Source: Sipunculus nudus (taxonomy: Eukaryota; Annelida; Sipuncula; Golfingiida; Sipunculidae). From it: a stretch of DNA of 64,000 nucleotides. Under the pieces are notes generated by a model that worked only from the letters and a program-made list of their open reading frames with translations, was not told the origin of the DNA and made no database searches. Below, piece after piece: positions 35,948 to 48,170 of the stretch (within the stretch, counting starts at the first letter, position 1; each line of letters opens with the position of its first letter). The stretch is from assembly GCA_026874595.1 (NCBI GenBank), contig CM049321.1, forward strand, positions 24,973,479 to 25,037,478, given 5' to 3'. The position numbers and the translations under genes are program-made.

Positions 35948-36038
35948 TTTTCCAGCCCGGCGAGTCCTGGGTCACGCTCAATTAAACCTGCAATTTGTCT
36001 TCGTGTTATTTTTGGTGATGGGGAAACCCAGAAGTTTT
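35948..36038 (-). CDS. Gene A, most upstream located exon
   Basis: A minus-strand open segment of 29 codons ends at a good donor (GAAAA|GTGAGT at 35948/35947). The frame reads NFWVSPSPKI, then TRRQIAGLIERD, then PGLAGLE, and ends in phase 2. The other two frames contain stops. Two acceptors are possible. One follows ATAAG at 36039. The other follows ATTGCAG at 35988, which would leave a 40-nt exon. Both give phase 1. The codons are mixed and the residues look like real protein, but I recognise no domain. An upstream in-frame stop immediately precedes the longer version, so the start codon must lie in an earlier exon to the right. The exon lies just outside the MITE at 35166-35650 and at the edge of the CpG-rich zone, so it is probably close to the 5' end of the gene. 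Confidence 0.5.
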
Positions 36039-36738
36039 CTTATTTGCCGTAAACCAGTTCTAAAGTCGTAAATTAGGATTCCCAATGTAAATTAGTCACA
36101 TGATTGAGGTCATGACATCTGATATCTGTAACAGCGTCATCTGGTGTTAATAATTATTTATAGTCAACGATATCTTTTAGTTCCAAAAATATTCGACAGA
36201 TGGCAAAACGAGTCAGGAACAGTTATGTTATTACTGGAGAATTTGTGGGGCATAGCAGAACTAATTTACCTCTAATATTTAAAGTAATCGAAAAAAAAAA
36301 CATTAATTAGGCATTAATATTACTATAGTGTCATCTGTCTCATTTCTTTTTCGGAAAAAATCTCACAACAAACGTAATAAAGTATTGTGAAAACCTTGCT
36401 GTCAACCGTGATATGATGATGAACTTCAGTTATGAACAATTATTTATTTGAATATTACAGTTTTCTTGAATTTTGATATTTCTTATCCGAAAAATAATTT
36501 TCTATTGACAAGAAATCCTCAAGATATTTTTTTTCTAAATTTATAGGCATCGTGATTAAGGTCAAGAAAAATACATCTAGCTTTTCTTAAGACAAAGATA
36601 TTATCTTATCATAAGAAAAATTTTCATCAAAATATCCCAAGATAAAATTATTTGCCAATAGATACCTTTTTCTGATAGTAAGAAAAAAAAATTATCAAAA
36701 AAAAAAAAAAATTTCTTGCCCTTCCCCTAGAAAAAATC

Positions 36739-36739
36739 G

Positions 36740-36780
<41 letters not shown>
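36739..36780. repeat. (TA)n microsatellite
   Basis: TA run of about 20 units. Confidence 0.95.
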
Positions 36781-36782
<2 letters not shown>

Positions 36783-37154
36783 CTTGTACGTATAGAAATT
36801 ATAGGATGTGGGGCAAGAAAATTGATCAAGAAAATTATTTTTGCAGAGTGGAATTTTCAATATACCAACGCCAGATGGTGAAGAATTGTGTTTTCCTCTT
36901 GGTCTGTTGTTTTTTTCTGTTAGAAACTTAACGAGCTACACAAATGATTTAACCGTTTTTTCATGAGCGTTTTCGAGGATTAAGGTAACTCCCAAGGAAC
37001 TGCCCAACCAATTTTATACATAGATCACCAAAATATCCTTTTTTTTTATTAATATGGCCTTTTCTGTGAAGAAATAGGGGATTTTTTTCATATTTCAGCA
37101 ACATAGGCAGACCTATATACTATGCAAGAGGCAGAACATTGAAATCAATCAATT

Positions 37155-37310
37155 ATACATATTCAGTGAAATCTCACTAACTCACCACCCGCGGTCGAGA
37201 CAGCGGGGTGGTCGTGTTTGCGAAAGGTTTTATGATAATTTATTTTAAGCCGGGACCAAAACAGTAATCGTCTTAAGCGGGATAATCGTCAGGCGACAGT
37301 TTAATGTGTT
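37155..37310. mobile_element. pogo-like MITE remnant
   Basis: CAGTGAAATCTCACTAACTC followed by GGTGGTCGTGTTTGCG resembles the ends and interior of the pogo-like MITEs. No clear right terminus was found. Confidence 0.35.
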
Positions 37311-37465
37311 TATTTTAAGATATATATGTTATTTTCATAAATAGTCTTCAAAGGGATTTAGTCTACCCCGGGTAAGATGCACAGCATTGAACATCAGCTG
37401 TTCTTTGTCAAAAAGCCTGTGCGCTATTTTCTCATAGAGACGCGCGCCAATCCATTAAATACTCC

Positions 37466-37832
37466 TTTCACACATAAAATGGTTTTTTAAACGTTTTGCA
37501 AATTAAAATAAAAGCATATTGGTCACATAGGTTTCAAACCGTATTGTGCGTTCACACGGGCGTTTAGTACAAATGCATGAGGTTTAAATTATATATGTGA
37601 AACGATGCAGCAACATGCTGACACAAGCATTCGTGCTTCGATTCAGTCGCTGATTCAAAATTAAGTCAAAACCGTTTCGGATGTAAATTGAGCGTTCACA
37701 CGGCATTTTCGCGGAGCGATTCGCATTGGTGACGGTTTTATACCACCTTCTGAGCTGGATTCAAACCGTTTTATCCATATCGGTTTGCAAACGCTTTGGG
37801 TTTTTGCATTAGCCGTGATAAAAGGGTACAAA
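37466..37832. repeat. Dispersed repeat D, copy 2
   Basis: Inverted relative to 14126-14463. Contains repeated AAACCGT / TTCACACGG blocks. CpGs are retained here but decayed to TG/CA in copy 1, consistent with different methylation histories. Confidence 0.5.
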
Positions 37833-37859
37833 TTCCTTAATCCATTTTTGCCATGCATG

Positions 37860-38330
37860 CAGGAGCATGCGTAATACGCGTAATCGTTGTCTGCTGTGTT
37901 TGGTTTAGCGCCATTTCGGCCCTGTGTCGTGAGGTAGTCTATCGAGATACCCTAGTGCCTTGCTATGATATAGCGAGAATCGCATTGTAAGACTCGGTTA
38001 AGATGCTAATGTTTTCATGGCCTACAGGTGCGCTGTCATTTAAAATAATAATCCTGACCAATCTTCGGATATGCTTATGAACTTTCTTACAACACCTACC
38101 GTACGTGCGAGAAAACGATCCGTTGTAACTCAGCATAATGGAAAAGACCCCTGCAAGTTTGTTCAATATCTGACCTTATGCCGTTATGGATACAACCATG
38201 TCTTGCATGGGATACTTCACGATAGTCAACTTGTAAGGAAACACAGGAAAAGGACTTGTTGCAACAGAGATTGATTTGGTTTGTGAATTACCAGTAATTC
38301 TTATTTTTTAATTCACCACTCATAGCCTTT
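37860..38330 (+). repeat. Dispersed repeat E, copy 1
   Basis: Aligns with 47750-48170 over scattered blocks (CATGTCTTGCATGGG vs CATGGCTTGCACGGG, GATAGTCAAC vs GATAACAGT, AAAGGACTTGTT vs AAAGGACTCGTT). The two opposed ORFs of about 67 codons here have no coding character. Confidence 0.5.
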
Positions 38331-38499
38331 TATTAAGATTACCCGCCGCTTACCACGATATCCATTTAGTATAGGATTAATTGCCGTTGTAGTGCATTTC
38401 CCTGTAAGACTTGTATCCAAACTCAAGTAGGCTAACCAGTCTAATAAAATACCTATACTGAGTCGTGTATTCGTGCTATAATAATATTAAACAAAACTC

Positions 38500-38960
38500 A
38501 TAGTGAACCATTCGCTGTAAGTAGCCCCGCGCAGGTGTTTGTATTCTAAATTGTTCCGTTGATTTTTAATCGATTATTAATGAAGTAAATGCAAAGATCA
38601 TTACAAATGACGACAACAATCAAATCCTTGGTGGTAGCGCTCGGCAGCAACAATCAGGTCAAAGCGCTGACAAATGTCAAATCGGGTCATGCTCGGCTAA
38701 AAAGTCCTACCGATCATCTGCTGTGTTCTAGTCGAGTAAGCCAGTGCATCTGAGTAAGCGTGTGTGACGCTCGAATTATCTTTTGGATGCTTGATTCTTG
38801 GGGTCGAAGCGTCTTACTGGGCGCGCGAAGTTTCAGGTTGTTGGACCGAGAGGATGAAAGTTGACAGTCACCGACCCCTGCCGACCGACTCAGAAACCAG
38901 TAAAGTGTGTACTGTACTGACAGTTAACCCTTAGATTACGCTCTTATCAAATAATCATAA
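38500..38960. promoter_or_regulatory. CpG-rich segment, candidate promoter region
   Basis: Dense CpG with GCGCTCGGC and GGGCGCGCG motifs and no recognisable repeat. It lies 2.5 kb upstream of the first located gene A exon, so it is a reasonable place for the gene A 5' end. No TATA box or clear exon was found. A plus-strand ATG at 38853 opens only 16 codons before a weak donor. Confidence 0.3.
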
Positions 38961-39767
38961 AATAACACAAAATAATTAAATTCTAATGTGACGCTCAAAA
39001 CATTTGTCCTGAGCGTGTCAGACTCTTATTTTTTTCCCTATTGAAATCCATGCAACATAAAAGAACCATTCAGAACTTCGCGTAAAAGAAAAAGGTAGCC
39101 CCTTGCCTTGCTAATTTAATGTATGAATGAATATGCAATCTTTCTAAGAAATGAACACGAGCCGAACACTCAGTGTCTTTCCTCGATGATAAGTGTAACT
39201 GGTGGAATGGAAAATGTAGACGGGTTAAAGCGTGGTTCTAAAAAAGCTTGCATGGATGTCTGATAATTTCACATTTGTTTCACAAAATTGTCATTATAAG
39301 GTTCGAGACCACACTTCGCAATAGATGTTTGTAACTCCTACACGCTAAGCACTCGTTGCGAATTGGTTTTTAAGGTATGATTATCACCCAAAACTCCTAT
39401 TTCTAAAATAACTCCAAAAGTGGTTAATATTCATATAAGACCCCACAAAGTATAGATTCTGTTAAAATTGATACAGCGATCTTTCTGATGGTATACATAT
39501 ATTTTAACTTTTCACCCGTTTTCACATGATTTTGTAACAAAAAGTTTTTCACATATTGTCATGTACTTTAATATTAGGTGGGTTTCTGTTACTGGGTGCT
39601 TATAAAAGTGGACCTTTTAAAAATTATTTTTAAAAAATTACAAAATCATGTGAAAATCAATGAAAAGTTCAAAAACATGTATACCATCAGAAAGATTACA
39701 CTACCAGTTTTAAAATAATGAAAACGTTATGGGTTTTGAAATGAATTTAAAAACTACGTTTGGACTG

Positions 39768-39823
<56 letters not shown>

Positions 39824-41400
39824 ATTTTTGACGATAATGATAACTTAATACTTTACATATAGAATAAACTCATAACATGTTAAACCATTCCAGTGGCATT
39901 GTTGAAATTAGTGCTTTTGTGGTAAGATAATTAAAGAATATGATTTATGTGACGTCACAGATTTGTGCTCCACAGCTGATTACGGATTAATGATTATCCA
40001 ATCACTGAAATAATTTAGGGAGTAAAAATCAGCTGAAAATATTTCCATGTCACCCGTAAGAGGTGGCCGTTCTTGATCAGAATACATAGTCCGGGGCGCT
40101 CAAGCGATCTCAAGCCACGGTTTTTCACATAAATGGCCATTAGGAAAACGGTATTAGGAATATTAGAAAATCGAAAGAAAAAAATGTGAGTATATATGTG
40201 TCTATATATATGCATTTTCCCGAAATAACAGGTCAACAATATTACCGATTTTAGTGTTTAATCTCACTGTATAGATATATTTTTTTTTACAAATCTGTTA
40301 TTGTTTATTTATTAATATGTTTTCTTAACGAGCGCCGTCCTTACAGGCGTTTCTATTCAATAACTTTATAATATTTAAAAACGACACTTTAGGTAAAGCA
40401 AAGTTTTAAATCGAAATATTAAATTTCAGCCGATAAATTTAAAATGTGAAGTATTTTTAAGAAGGTTTTGAAATCCAGGAATTGATGTATGCACATATGT
40501 ATACATAGGTCTTTAGCATATTTGACATAACTTGCTGAGAAATAAACAATTTTATCGTTTAAAATTTTATAGCCAATTTCATTTACAAGCCCGTTGTTCG
40601 TTGAAGTACAAACACCAAATATTCACTTTTCAGTGAAAGGATTACACTTTGATATTAAGTATAAGTCTATCAGTTTATATATTATAATATATTTAACCCT
40701 GAGCAGCTATAGATTGTACAGCGTAACCTACACGACCTATTACATCGTAACCTTAAACACACCCTGTCTAGTTGAAAGGTCATGTGTAACCTACAGACCG
40801 GTATAATCTTATCATTGATAACGTCAGGTTCACTAAGCGTCCATTTAATTGTCAATTAATCGGGATGACAGTTTCCATAAAGGTATACTTGATATAAGTA
40901 TAGTAACGAAACTTTAAACACATAAATCTTAAACTGCAAACGCAGACCTATTTACCATTTTCATATAAAAAATTAAATATATATATGAAACGTGATCAAC
41001 ATCATCATGTCAAATAATAGTAATAACAATCGCCATCAGGGGTCAGCACCAATGTATGGCGGGAGATTCATGAACAAACAGGCTATTGACTATTGACAGC
41101 TATATGACACTCTTTATATATTTTATAAATATACACCAGTAAATGAAATAAATTATCAATATAATAATGTACACTCACAATTATATGAACAACACAACTG
41201 CAAGGTAATATCAGGCTTCTTTAGCGTGTGCAGTTATGCAAATGAGCGTGCGTATATTCATGTGTGCGTGTGTGTATACTGTATATGATTAACATATAAT
41301 TATAAGCACAAGAGATGACCGAAATGTACAATGAATTCAGAGAAACTCCTGAAGTTGGCAGCACTGATGACAGGTCTTTGACACTGGTGTACAAACACAA
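38961..41400. other. No gene recognised (intergenic)
   Basis: AT-rich DNA with an inverted repeat pair around 39480-39545 and 39640-39700 (TATACCATCAGAAAGAT and complement), a (TA)n run and a full CRE at 39950. No exon-like block was found. Confidence 0.5.
39772..39822. repeat. (TA)n microsatellite
   Basis: TA run of about 25 units. Confidence 0.95.
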
Positions 41401-41404
41401 GGAT

Positions 41405-41430
41405 GGGGGCGGGGGGGGGGGGGGGGGGGA
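41405..41430. repeat. Poly-G tract
   Basis: Long G run. Poly-Gly/poly-Pro reading frames over it are artefacts. Confidence 0.9.
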
Positions 41431-41929
41431 TATTGCGCAAATATCTTGGACACCATTTACCCCGAAATCAGAAAGCACTAAGAGAGAGCATACCTCCGCC
41501 AGCTTTCGATCCGCACATAAATTGTAACTGGTTAACCATTAAGATTAAATCTCTAATATTTACGTGTCTGTTCACTGGCCATTTCTAAAATTTTCACTGA
41601 ATTCACACAAAACATTTTCTGGACATACAAACAGTGGTGGACACATAACCTCCGCCACAAGTCATGAAGTACGACATTTGAACCACAGACAAAGGCTGGT
41701 GTAGATTACACCATCACTACTTACGTGACCGTTGTAACCCAATCCCACACGATATAATTAATCCCAACATTTGCCGCACATTTGTGAATGCTTATCATTT
41801 AACCCCGGCTCGTACACCGGGTTACCTGGCTGTGATAAGAGCTCATATGATTATTAAACAGGTGTGTGCAGGCGGTGGTCCGTCCAGATAAGCCACATAT
41901 TTAATTCACGTGTGTATACACCATATACT

Positions 41930-42024
41930 TCCGTGTAAAGTTGGACCCTCAACATTTCAGTTTGGATTTCGTGGTACCAAGGTTTGGGTGTGGACCGCTT
42001 GCTCGTGAAATACGTCTTGAACAG
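41930..42024 (+). promoter_or_regulatory. Candidate untranslated first exon and donor of gene B
   Basis: A GC-richer, CpG-containing stretch ends at a perfect plus-strand donor (GAACAG|GTAGGT at 42024/42025). There is no ATG-initiated reading frame of any length, so it would be a 5' untranslated exon. Upstream lies a CACGTG E-box (about 41908) and a weak TATA-like sequence (GTATACACCATATAC), so the exon start near 41930 is only a guess. The first downstream acceptor tied to coding sequence is at 61955, which would make a 20-kb first intron, possibly interrupted by small untranslated exons. Confidence 0.38.
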
Positions 42025-43135
42025 GTAGGTGTCGGCTGCTTAATACCGCAGTTAATCCATTAAACAAAGGGAGGGCATGTTTGATTTATCAGCTTTACGG
42101 TAGTGACCGCCATTTTGCCTTGGGGCCATAATTACAACAAAAAATCTCTACATTTTTACGACAAACAACTTAGACAACAAAGTCTACAGTATACTAATCA
42201 TACAAACAGGAAAACATGTCCTCTGAGAAACAACACTTGATTAAGGTAAATCTGCTATACTTGCTGAACATTACGTGAATGTACTGGGTTTTTTTTCCAG
42301 CTCAGAGCACTCTCTGGATTGAGACACAATTTCGTAGGAATATACAAATTATAAACCCAGTTAATAAAAGTTTGATATTCCAATATATATACGAAAAAAG
42401 AAAACTGTTTTATATACATGCAGGAAATATTACGATTATATTCTATGAGATCGCTATTAAAAATGAAGGTAACGAACCAGGAACAATTAAGTGTTAATAA
42501 ATACAAGTTATAATCAAAATATGTCAGAATCAATTGTAAAAATGTCAGAAAGTGTTAAATAAAGTTGTTTAAATAAACCTCGCCCACCCGATGTGACAAA
42601 TAAGTTATGACATGGAACAACTTAATCAAGGGAAAAGCTTAATTGAAATCGTGACGAGCTTCCCTTTATTGATTATTACGAGAACATATTTATCTATATC
42701 AAACAAAATTATCTTTTTATTCAAACAAAGTTTTGACATAGCATGGGCCTTTATGTCAAACATATATTTCCACATCATATGACTAATGATTTATCTCCAG
42801 AAACGCTTTACTTATATATTGGTACTGTTTAATATATTTTTTTTAATTACCTGAGTGATGTCTTCCTGAATCATTTTCTTTATTACCTGATTGATGTAGA
42901 TACTAGTATATGTTTTACGTTACATGTGCACGTACTTTTACATGTGGAGCCACACTCATGCATTAATATATATATACATATATATTTGTGTGTATGTGTG
43001 TGTGTACATTCTATACTTCTGCACAGGAAGAACTCACGGTCTCATTTCTAAGATAGTTCTGTATCGTAGTTTTTGACGTTGACTTTGCATGGGTGTCACC
43101 ATTAATACGGATAAATGACATTCCTGGGCTTTTGC

Positions 43136-43141
<6 letters not shown>

Positions 43142-43189
<48 letters not shown>

Positions 43190-43190
43190 T
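43142..43190. repeat. (TA)n microsatellite
   Basis: TA run of about 23 units. Confidence 0.95.
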
Positions 43191-45909
43191 ATATTGTCAA
43201 TTTGAATACGAAGTTTGGAAGACTATAACAGTATCGTTTCATATTTAAAATAATGTCCTAAGAACTATTTATACATGAATTTGAATTAAATATTAATATC
43301 TCAACCTTTCAAAGAATGGACGTTTAATTGTAAAAGCTTTATTTTGTAAAGGTATAATAAGAAGAATAGGTGTATTCACAGATCATATATTGAACAAATA
43401 CAAAGGTCTTATCCTAACAAGAATACGCATTCCTTGCATTTAAACTATTGGGGAAGTTTAGTATGTGTTATCTTGTTGGCGTAACACAGGTCATTTTTCG
43501 CATATAAAAGCAAACAACTAACTTGTCAACTTGGTAAGGAGATATCTGCCTCACATTTTCACAATTCAATGTGGTACTTAAAAAAAATCAAACTTGTCAA
43601 CTTCTCAACAAACTTCTATAAATATGCTGTATTCTAATTATATCACGTGATACTGGTAATGGTAAGAACCCAACTCTTGCAAGGAAGTGGAAACAGCTGT
43701 GTAATCCTTGATATGCTTGTGTAACATTTCCTTTTGGTAAATATGGACATCGACTCTGAAACGGCACTATAAAAATAATCCATGACAAATCTTCAGATAG
43801 AGTATTAAGAATTTCCAAAAAGTTTATTTTTAGAGTAACTCTTACAGACTCTTACTCTGAATTTCGAACATGTTACGCCATGTCAAGTTTTCCTTGCCAA
43901 AAAAAAAGCGGAACAAAACACTTCATTTTGTTTACATGTATATCTGTGATACGTATATTAACACAAAGCGGGAATGTCATGTCAGCTCATATCGATTAGC
44001 GGCCATTTTCAAGATTCATAACACAAGGTGTGTTTGAACAAAGCTTTGTTGACTTTGCAGGGTCGTTTTAATCAACAACTAGACCCAGTGCTAAGTCCTT
44101 CGGATGTTCCCCTTCACCCGATAAACCGCAAGCGTCACCATAATTTTATGCCATTATATTAGCTTATGCTATCATTGTTCATCCAAATTTATAAATATAT
44201 TATACAACACAAAATACAGGTTCACTCTTCAATGACAAATCGGTACATATTTAATACTGAAAAACTCATTGCAAATTTATTTTTGTATATAACTATATAT
44301 TTTTTATGATTTTATTCTTATTTAATATTAACCTTATTTTTGTGTGTGTGTCAAGCCGGCCCCCTTAGTTGAAAGTGTTGGGCTCATTTTCCCTTTAATA
44401 TTTGTATTTATTACCTGGCTACCAATTGAACGTTTCTGATCATTTATGATTTCCAGTTACAGATCGATTTGTGGATTGTTCTGGTTGAAACGTTCGATAA
44501 ACGTGGCAGATGTCCATGTTACATTTTGAATAAAAGTGTTTAAACATGTCTGTTAAGTTACTGATACATAGCTGAAATGAAAATATCCTACACGTTAATT
44601 TGAACATTTGCTTATGCAGACGATTTTCAAGCCGTGTACACATGGATAAGGGTATTTGATTAAGGTCGTAGGGTCATATCAATATTCATGAAGCAGGTCA
44701 CAACGCCGTGGGTACAGATGAGGTGGAGCTGTTAATGATCTGGCTAGCTCTGGTTAATTGGCTGTTGGCCTTAATCTCAGTTGACAGTGAAACAGTACAT
44801 TCCTTTGTTTGATTTTTATCTGTGTACCATAACCTCAGCTGAAACATATAGTATTAATTATTTATTTCTTAAAGATGCCCATACACCTACCGTATGAAAA
44901 CGAATCTGTGATTTCTTGCTTCCTCTGTGTATATATTAATGATCTTAGGGTAATTCTTGTTATGAAAAATTCTAATAAGGCCTCCGTGAGGGATGTATGA
45001 ACTTGTTTATCAAATACATGTATGTAAACACAGTAATGTTGATTAACGGAAAAAACCTGAAACCCAAGGTGGTAGGTTGCATATATGCGGAGGTGGAAAG
45101 GTCACTTGTTGCAAAACGCCATTTGCAAACTCATGCTTATCTGACTTGCCGCCAGATTCGCTTGTTGGCTTTGTTTTGATTATTTCGGCGGGCCCCCACA
45201 TATTTTAAACAGGTTGATATAACAAAACAAGCAGCTTGTGTGCGGTGATATCCACGTTTTCTGGACTATTTTTATAAAATCGCCAAGGGACTACCATTAC
45301 TTTATAAAGGTCAGATAGGTGATTCGGCCCCTTTAAAATCTGGGACCATGAAAGACACGGTGTTCAAACTTTTGTTTGAGATAATTTTTAGAGTTTGAAT
45401 GACACAAATTGCCATTTTCTTGTCCGTAATTGTTGCTCTGTAAAAATCACAGACTCTCATGGAAAAGAAATTTCGACACGCGGTTCCAGTGGTATTTACC
45501 ACTGGACAAAAATACCACTGGATAACTAGAGCTTGTTGGAGTAACCCCATTTGTTCCATATGGCGACATTCATCTTTATCAAGGGAGCAAATAATGAACA
45601 GAGAGAAAATAATGAAACAAAGAAATAAAATTGAACAATTGTGTCATTAAACATATATTACTGATCGGTTCTTGTTCAGTTACTCTGAGTCTCTGTCACC
45701 TTGACAAAATAGACATCCGGTCATTGGGCTTATTATTCTGTTACTTGAGTACCGAAAGGTTGCAAGTCGTTTAAACCACTTGACATCTGGTGACGACTAT
45801 GAATCCCAAAGGTAACGAATTCAGCTTAAGAGGAGTTTGATAAATTCTCGTCGACTTTGGTTGCCTCTTAAAAATACGACACACCAACCAAACACGCACA
45901 TAGTCACGC

Positions 45910-45964
45910 CAATATATATTAATATATATATATATACATGTGTGTGTGTGCGCGTGTGTGTGTG
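45910..45964. repeat. (TA)n-(TG)n compound microsatellite
   Basis: TA units pass into TGTGTGTGCGCGTGTG. The short ORFs here are artefacts. Confidence 0.9.
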
Positions 45965-46168
45965 CTATGTATATGTGCATAATTTATTCATCGTTTATAC
46001 CATACAGGCTTACAAGCAGAGCATGCAAACCATATGACACTGGTAATATAGCAGACACGTGTTGTGGTCACTTTGTGAATAAAAGCAATGCACTGTACTG
46101 TAAACGGTATTAATTCCATGAAACATTGCTCGACCGGCGTATACGTTGTATGCTTAGCGACTTTCCTA

Positions 46169-46222
46169 TGACGTCATACAAGGGTATAAATGCAGCCTCT
46201 ATGGGCAACATGCTCTAACACA
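46169..46222 (+). promoter_or_regulatory. Canonical CRE + TATA core promoter
   Basis: A full CRE palindrome TGACGTCA (46169-46176) lies nine bases upstream of a TATAAATG box (46185). About 30 bases downstream is a CTCTAACACAG stretch that suits an initiator near 46216-46222. This is the best-formed core promoter seen in the window. No coding exon follows directly. The transcript could be an alternative start of gene B or a noncoding RNA. Confidence 0.5.
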
Positions 46223-47184
46223 GACTGAGTGAGGTGTTATGTTGCTGGCCGTTCATTGCTGCTGTTGATAAATTTCGATATATAGAAATTCCTGCTTGAT
46301 TTACAACAATACTAACTAATAACAGTTAAATAATAAAGGAGGTCTATTATTACATGAATGTACGTTGATGAGTATTATATATTGGCTCTTAAGGTATTAT
46401 TGGATTATGAAGAAAGCTAAAATGGGCCGTTTAGCAGTCATATGTAGCCATTTCGATCACGTAAAATAGCATCATTTAGGTATATTTATGTGGGCAACGT
46501 ATAGATACTGTATACAAAAATAAAACATTATATTCAGGCAGGTGTACACGCACAAAAGTCTGTTCCATCCCCTTAAGTCTACCTGTGTTTTACTATGACA
46601 ACGTATATTCGTTACTTTTCAGAGATAAATAATGGTAAATATTAAAGGGTAGAATAGGGTAGAATATTAAAGGGTCTAATTTTCTACAAAGTTAATTAAC
46701 ACATATCGTACACATCATTAAAGAAGCAGACTTTTCTTAAATATGAGAAATCAGTCTATATATTACAAGATATCAGACCCACTTATGGCAGTCAAGGTCA
46801 TTGGTCACATGCAAAAGCAGCTTCGATTGACAGCTGCTGATTGGCTTATGTCATGTAGACATTAAACAATAAGCCAAAACAAAGATGACTACTCTGATCT
46901 GTCAGAGCATTGTAAACATTCCAAAATGGTGTTAAAAATAAACAAGGTTTATTGTAAAATTGGTGATTCCCATGCATAATAAGCCTTCCATTCCATATGC
47001 AGCTTCCTAGGAAATAATTGACCAATGTACACATTTAACAAAAATTTCTCCAAGAAATAGGTGGACATAGGTTGGTGGAACCGAGTATAATGTTACTGTC
47101 TAGCTGACAGATTCTAATGTTGGTTTGGAGGATTAGATAGACAGTAGTGAAGTAGTATGGACAGTGGTGTTAATTTCTCCTCAT

Positions 47185-47204
47185 GGGGGGGGGGGGGGGG
47201 GAGG
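47185..47204. repeat. Poly-G tract
   Basis: Long G run. Confidence 0.9.
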
Positions 47205-47749
47205 AGGGTTCGCAGGAATGCGAGGGTAATCGAAGTTAGGACAATTTTATTTATAGATATACACACACACACGTAAGGTATGTTTCAAGCATAGGTTCAT
47301 TTTAAACCAGGTTTAGATGGTTAATATTTATTCATAGTGAACTAAAAAATTGAACCAAAGTCTATAGTTGTAAAGTTGTAATTCTTAATATATTTCATTT
47401 CCGAATATATAAATATTATTATCTGAATTACAGTCGGATGTTTACATTGACCATCCCCCTTTGCTTAAAAGTGTGTGTGTGGGGAGGGGGTATTTACCAC
47501 TATGGTATGGAACTATGTAGGTATACCACGTATATGTCAGAATCATTTAAATAATAGGTACCCATGCTTCCAGGAAGAAAGATCATATTCATTTTACATC
47601 TGAGCAGCTTTGGTGGAATATCTGTTCGGGAGATTTTATATATAAGCAAGTTGAGTAAGTCATGTATTTTATGAAGGTAGGTGTTATGTATGTGTCAGAA
47701 GGTACAGATACGATTCTTAACAAGTAGGCATAAATAAAATTGCAAATCA

Positions 47750-48170
47750 TCTGACATTACAGTGTACATAGCGCCAGACTGCCTTTACGTATATTATGCA
47801 AGGAGGGCAGCACTGCAAGGCGGTATGAGGATTCAAATATTTTCGTCATTCATGAAAATGCCCCCTAGCCGCCAAGTACGGTGTCACTTGACATAAACCA
47901 GACCAATCATTGGCTTTCTATCAGCACCTACGATAGTTTTAACTGTGCATATTGGTAAGCCTATATGCATGTTTGTCAAATTTTTAACCCCATGAATATA
48001 CAAGCATGGCTTGCACGGGTTACTCGACGATAACAGTACGTGATACAAGAAAGGACTCGTTAACATAGAAACGGATTTTCAGTTTTGTTTGTCAGTTCAC
48101 ATGTATTCTTCTGTGTAAATTTATCACTCGTAGCCTAGTGTGAAGACTATCGGCTTTTTTTCCCACCTTA
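47750..48170 (+). repeat. Dispersed repeat E, copy 2
   Basis: Diverged partner of 37860-38330, same orientation. It includes a GCCCCCTAGCCG motif (CTCF-like on the minus strand, weaker than the others). Confidence 0.5.

Larger units (their letters stand above)
2003..36038 (-). other. Gene A: inferred span of a multi-exon protein-coding gene (partial)
   Basis: This is the span of a minus-strand gene assembled from splice sites and reading phase. Candidate exons, in transcription order, are 36038-35948, 29277-29228, 26754-26657, 11869-11757, 6842-6692, 5361-5289, 4684-4591, 3739-3693, 2940-2851, 2272-2201 and 2084-2003. From the 29 kb exon onward every adjacent pair agrees in phase (2/2, 1/1, 0/0, 1/1, 2/2, 0/0, 2/2, 2/2, 2/2). 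The exon at 36 kb ends in phase 2 and the next starts in phase 0, so at least one exon is missing between them. The located pieces encode about 310 residues. The gene runs off the left edge after a phase-0 donor, and no start codon could be assigned. I do not recognise the family. The middle is basic and Ser-rich and probably disordered, and the later exons look folded. The span coincides with the CpG-poor half of the window, as expected for a methylated transcribed gene body. Confidence 0.6.
42030..46100. other. No gene recognised (candidate intron of gene B or intergenic)
   Basis: Mostly AT-rich single-copy DNA. A patch at 44690-44810 is rich in homeodomain-like TTAATGA/GGTTAATTG sites, but conservation cannot be judged. 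Short ORFs have no coding character. Confidence 0.45.

Noticed and set aside
36856-36980. Plus open block after a good acceptor (SGIFNIPTPDGEEL)
   Set aside because: Runs into Phe/Leu-rich T-run translation and a stop, with no partner exon found.
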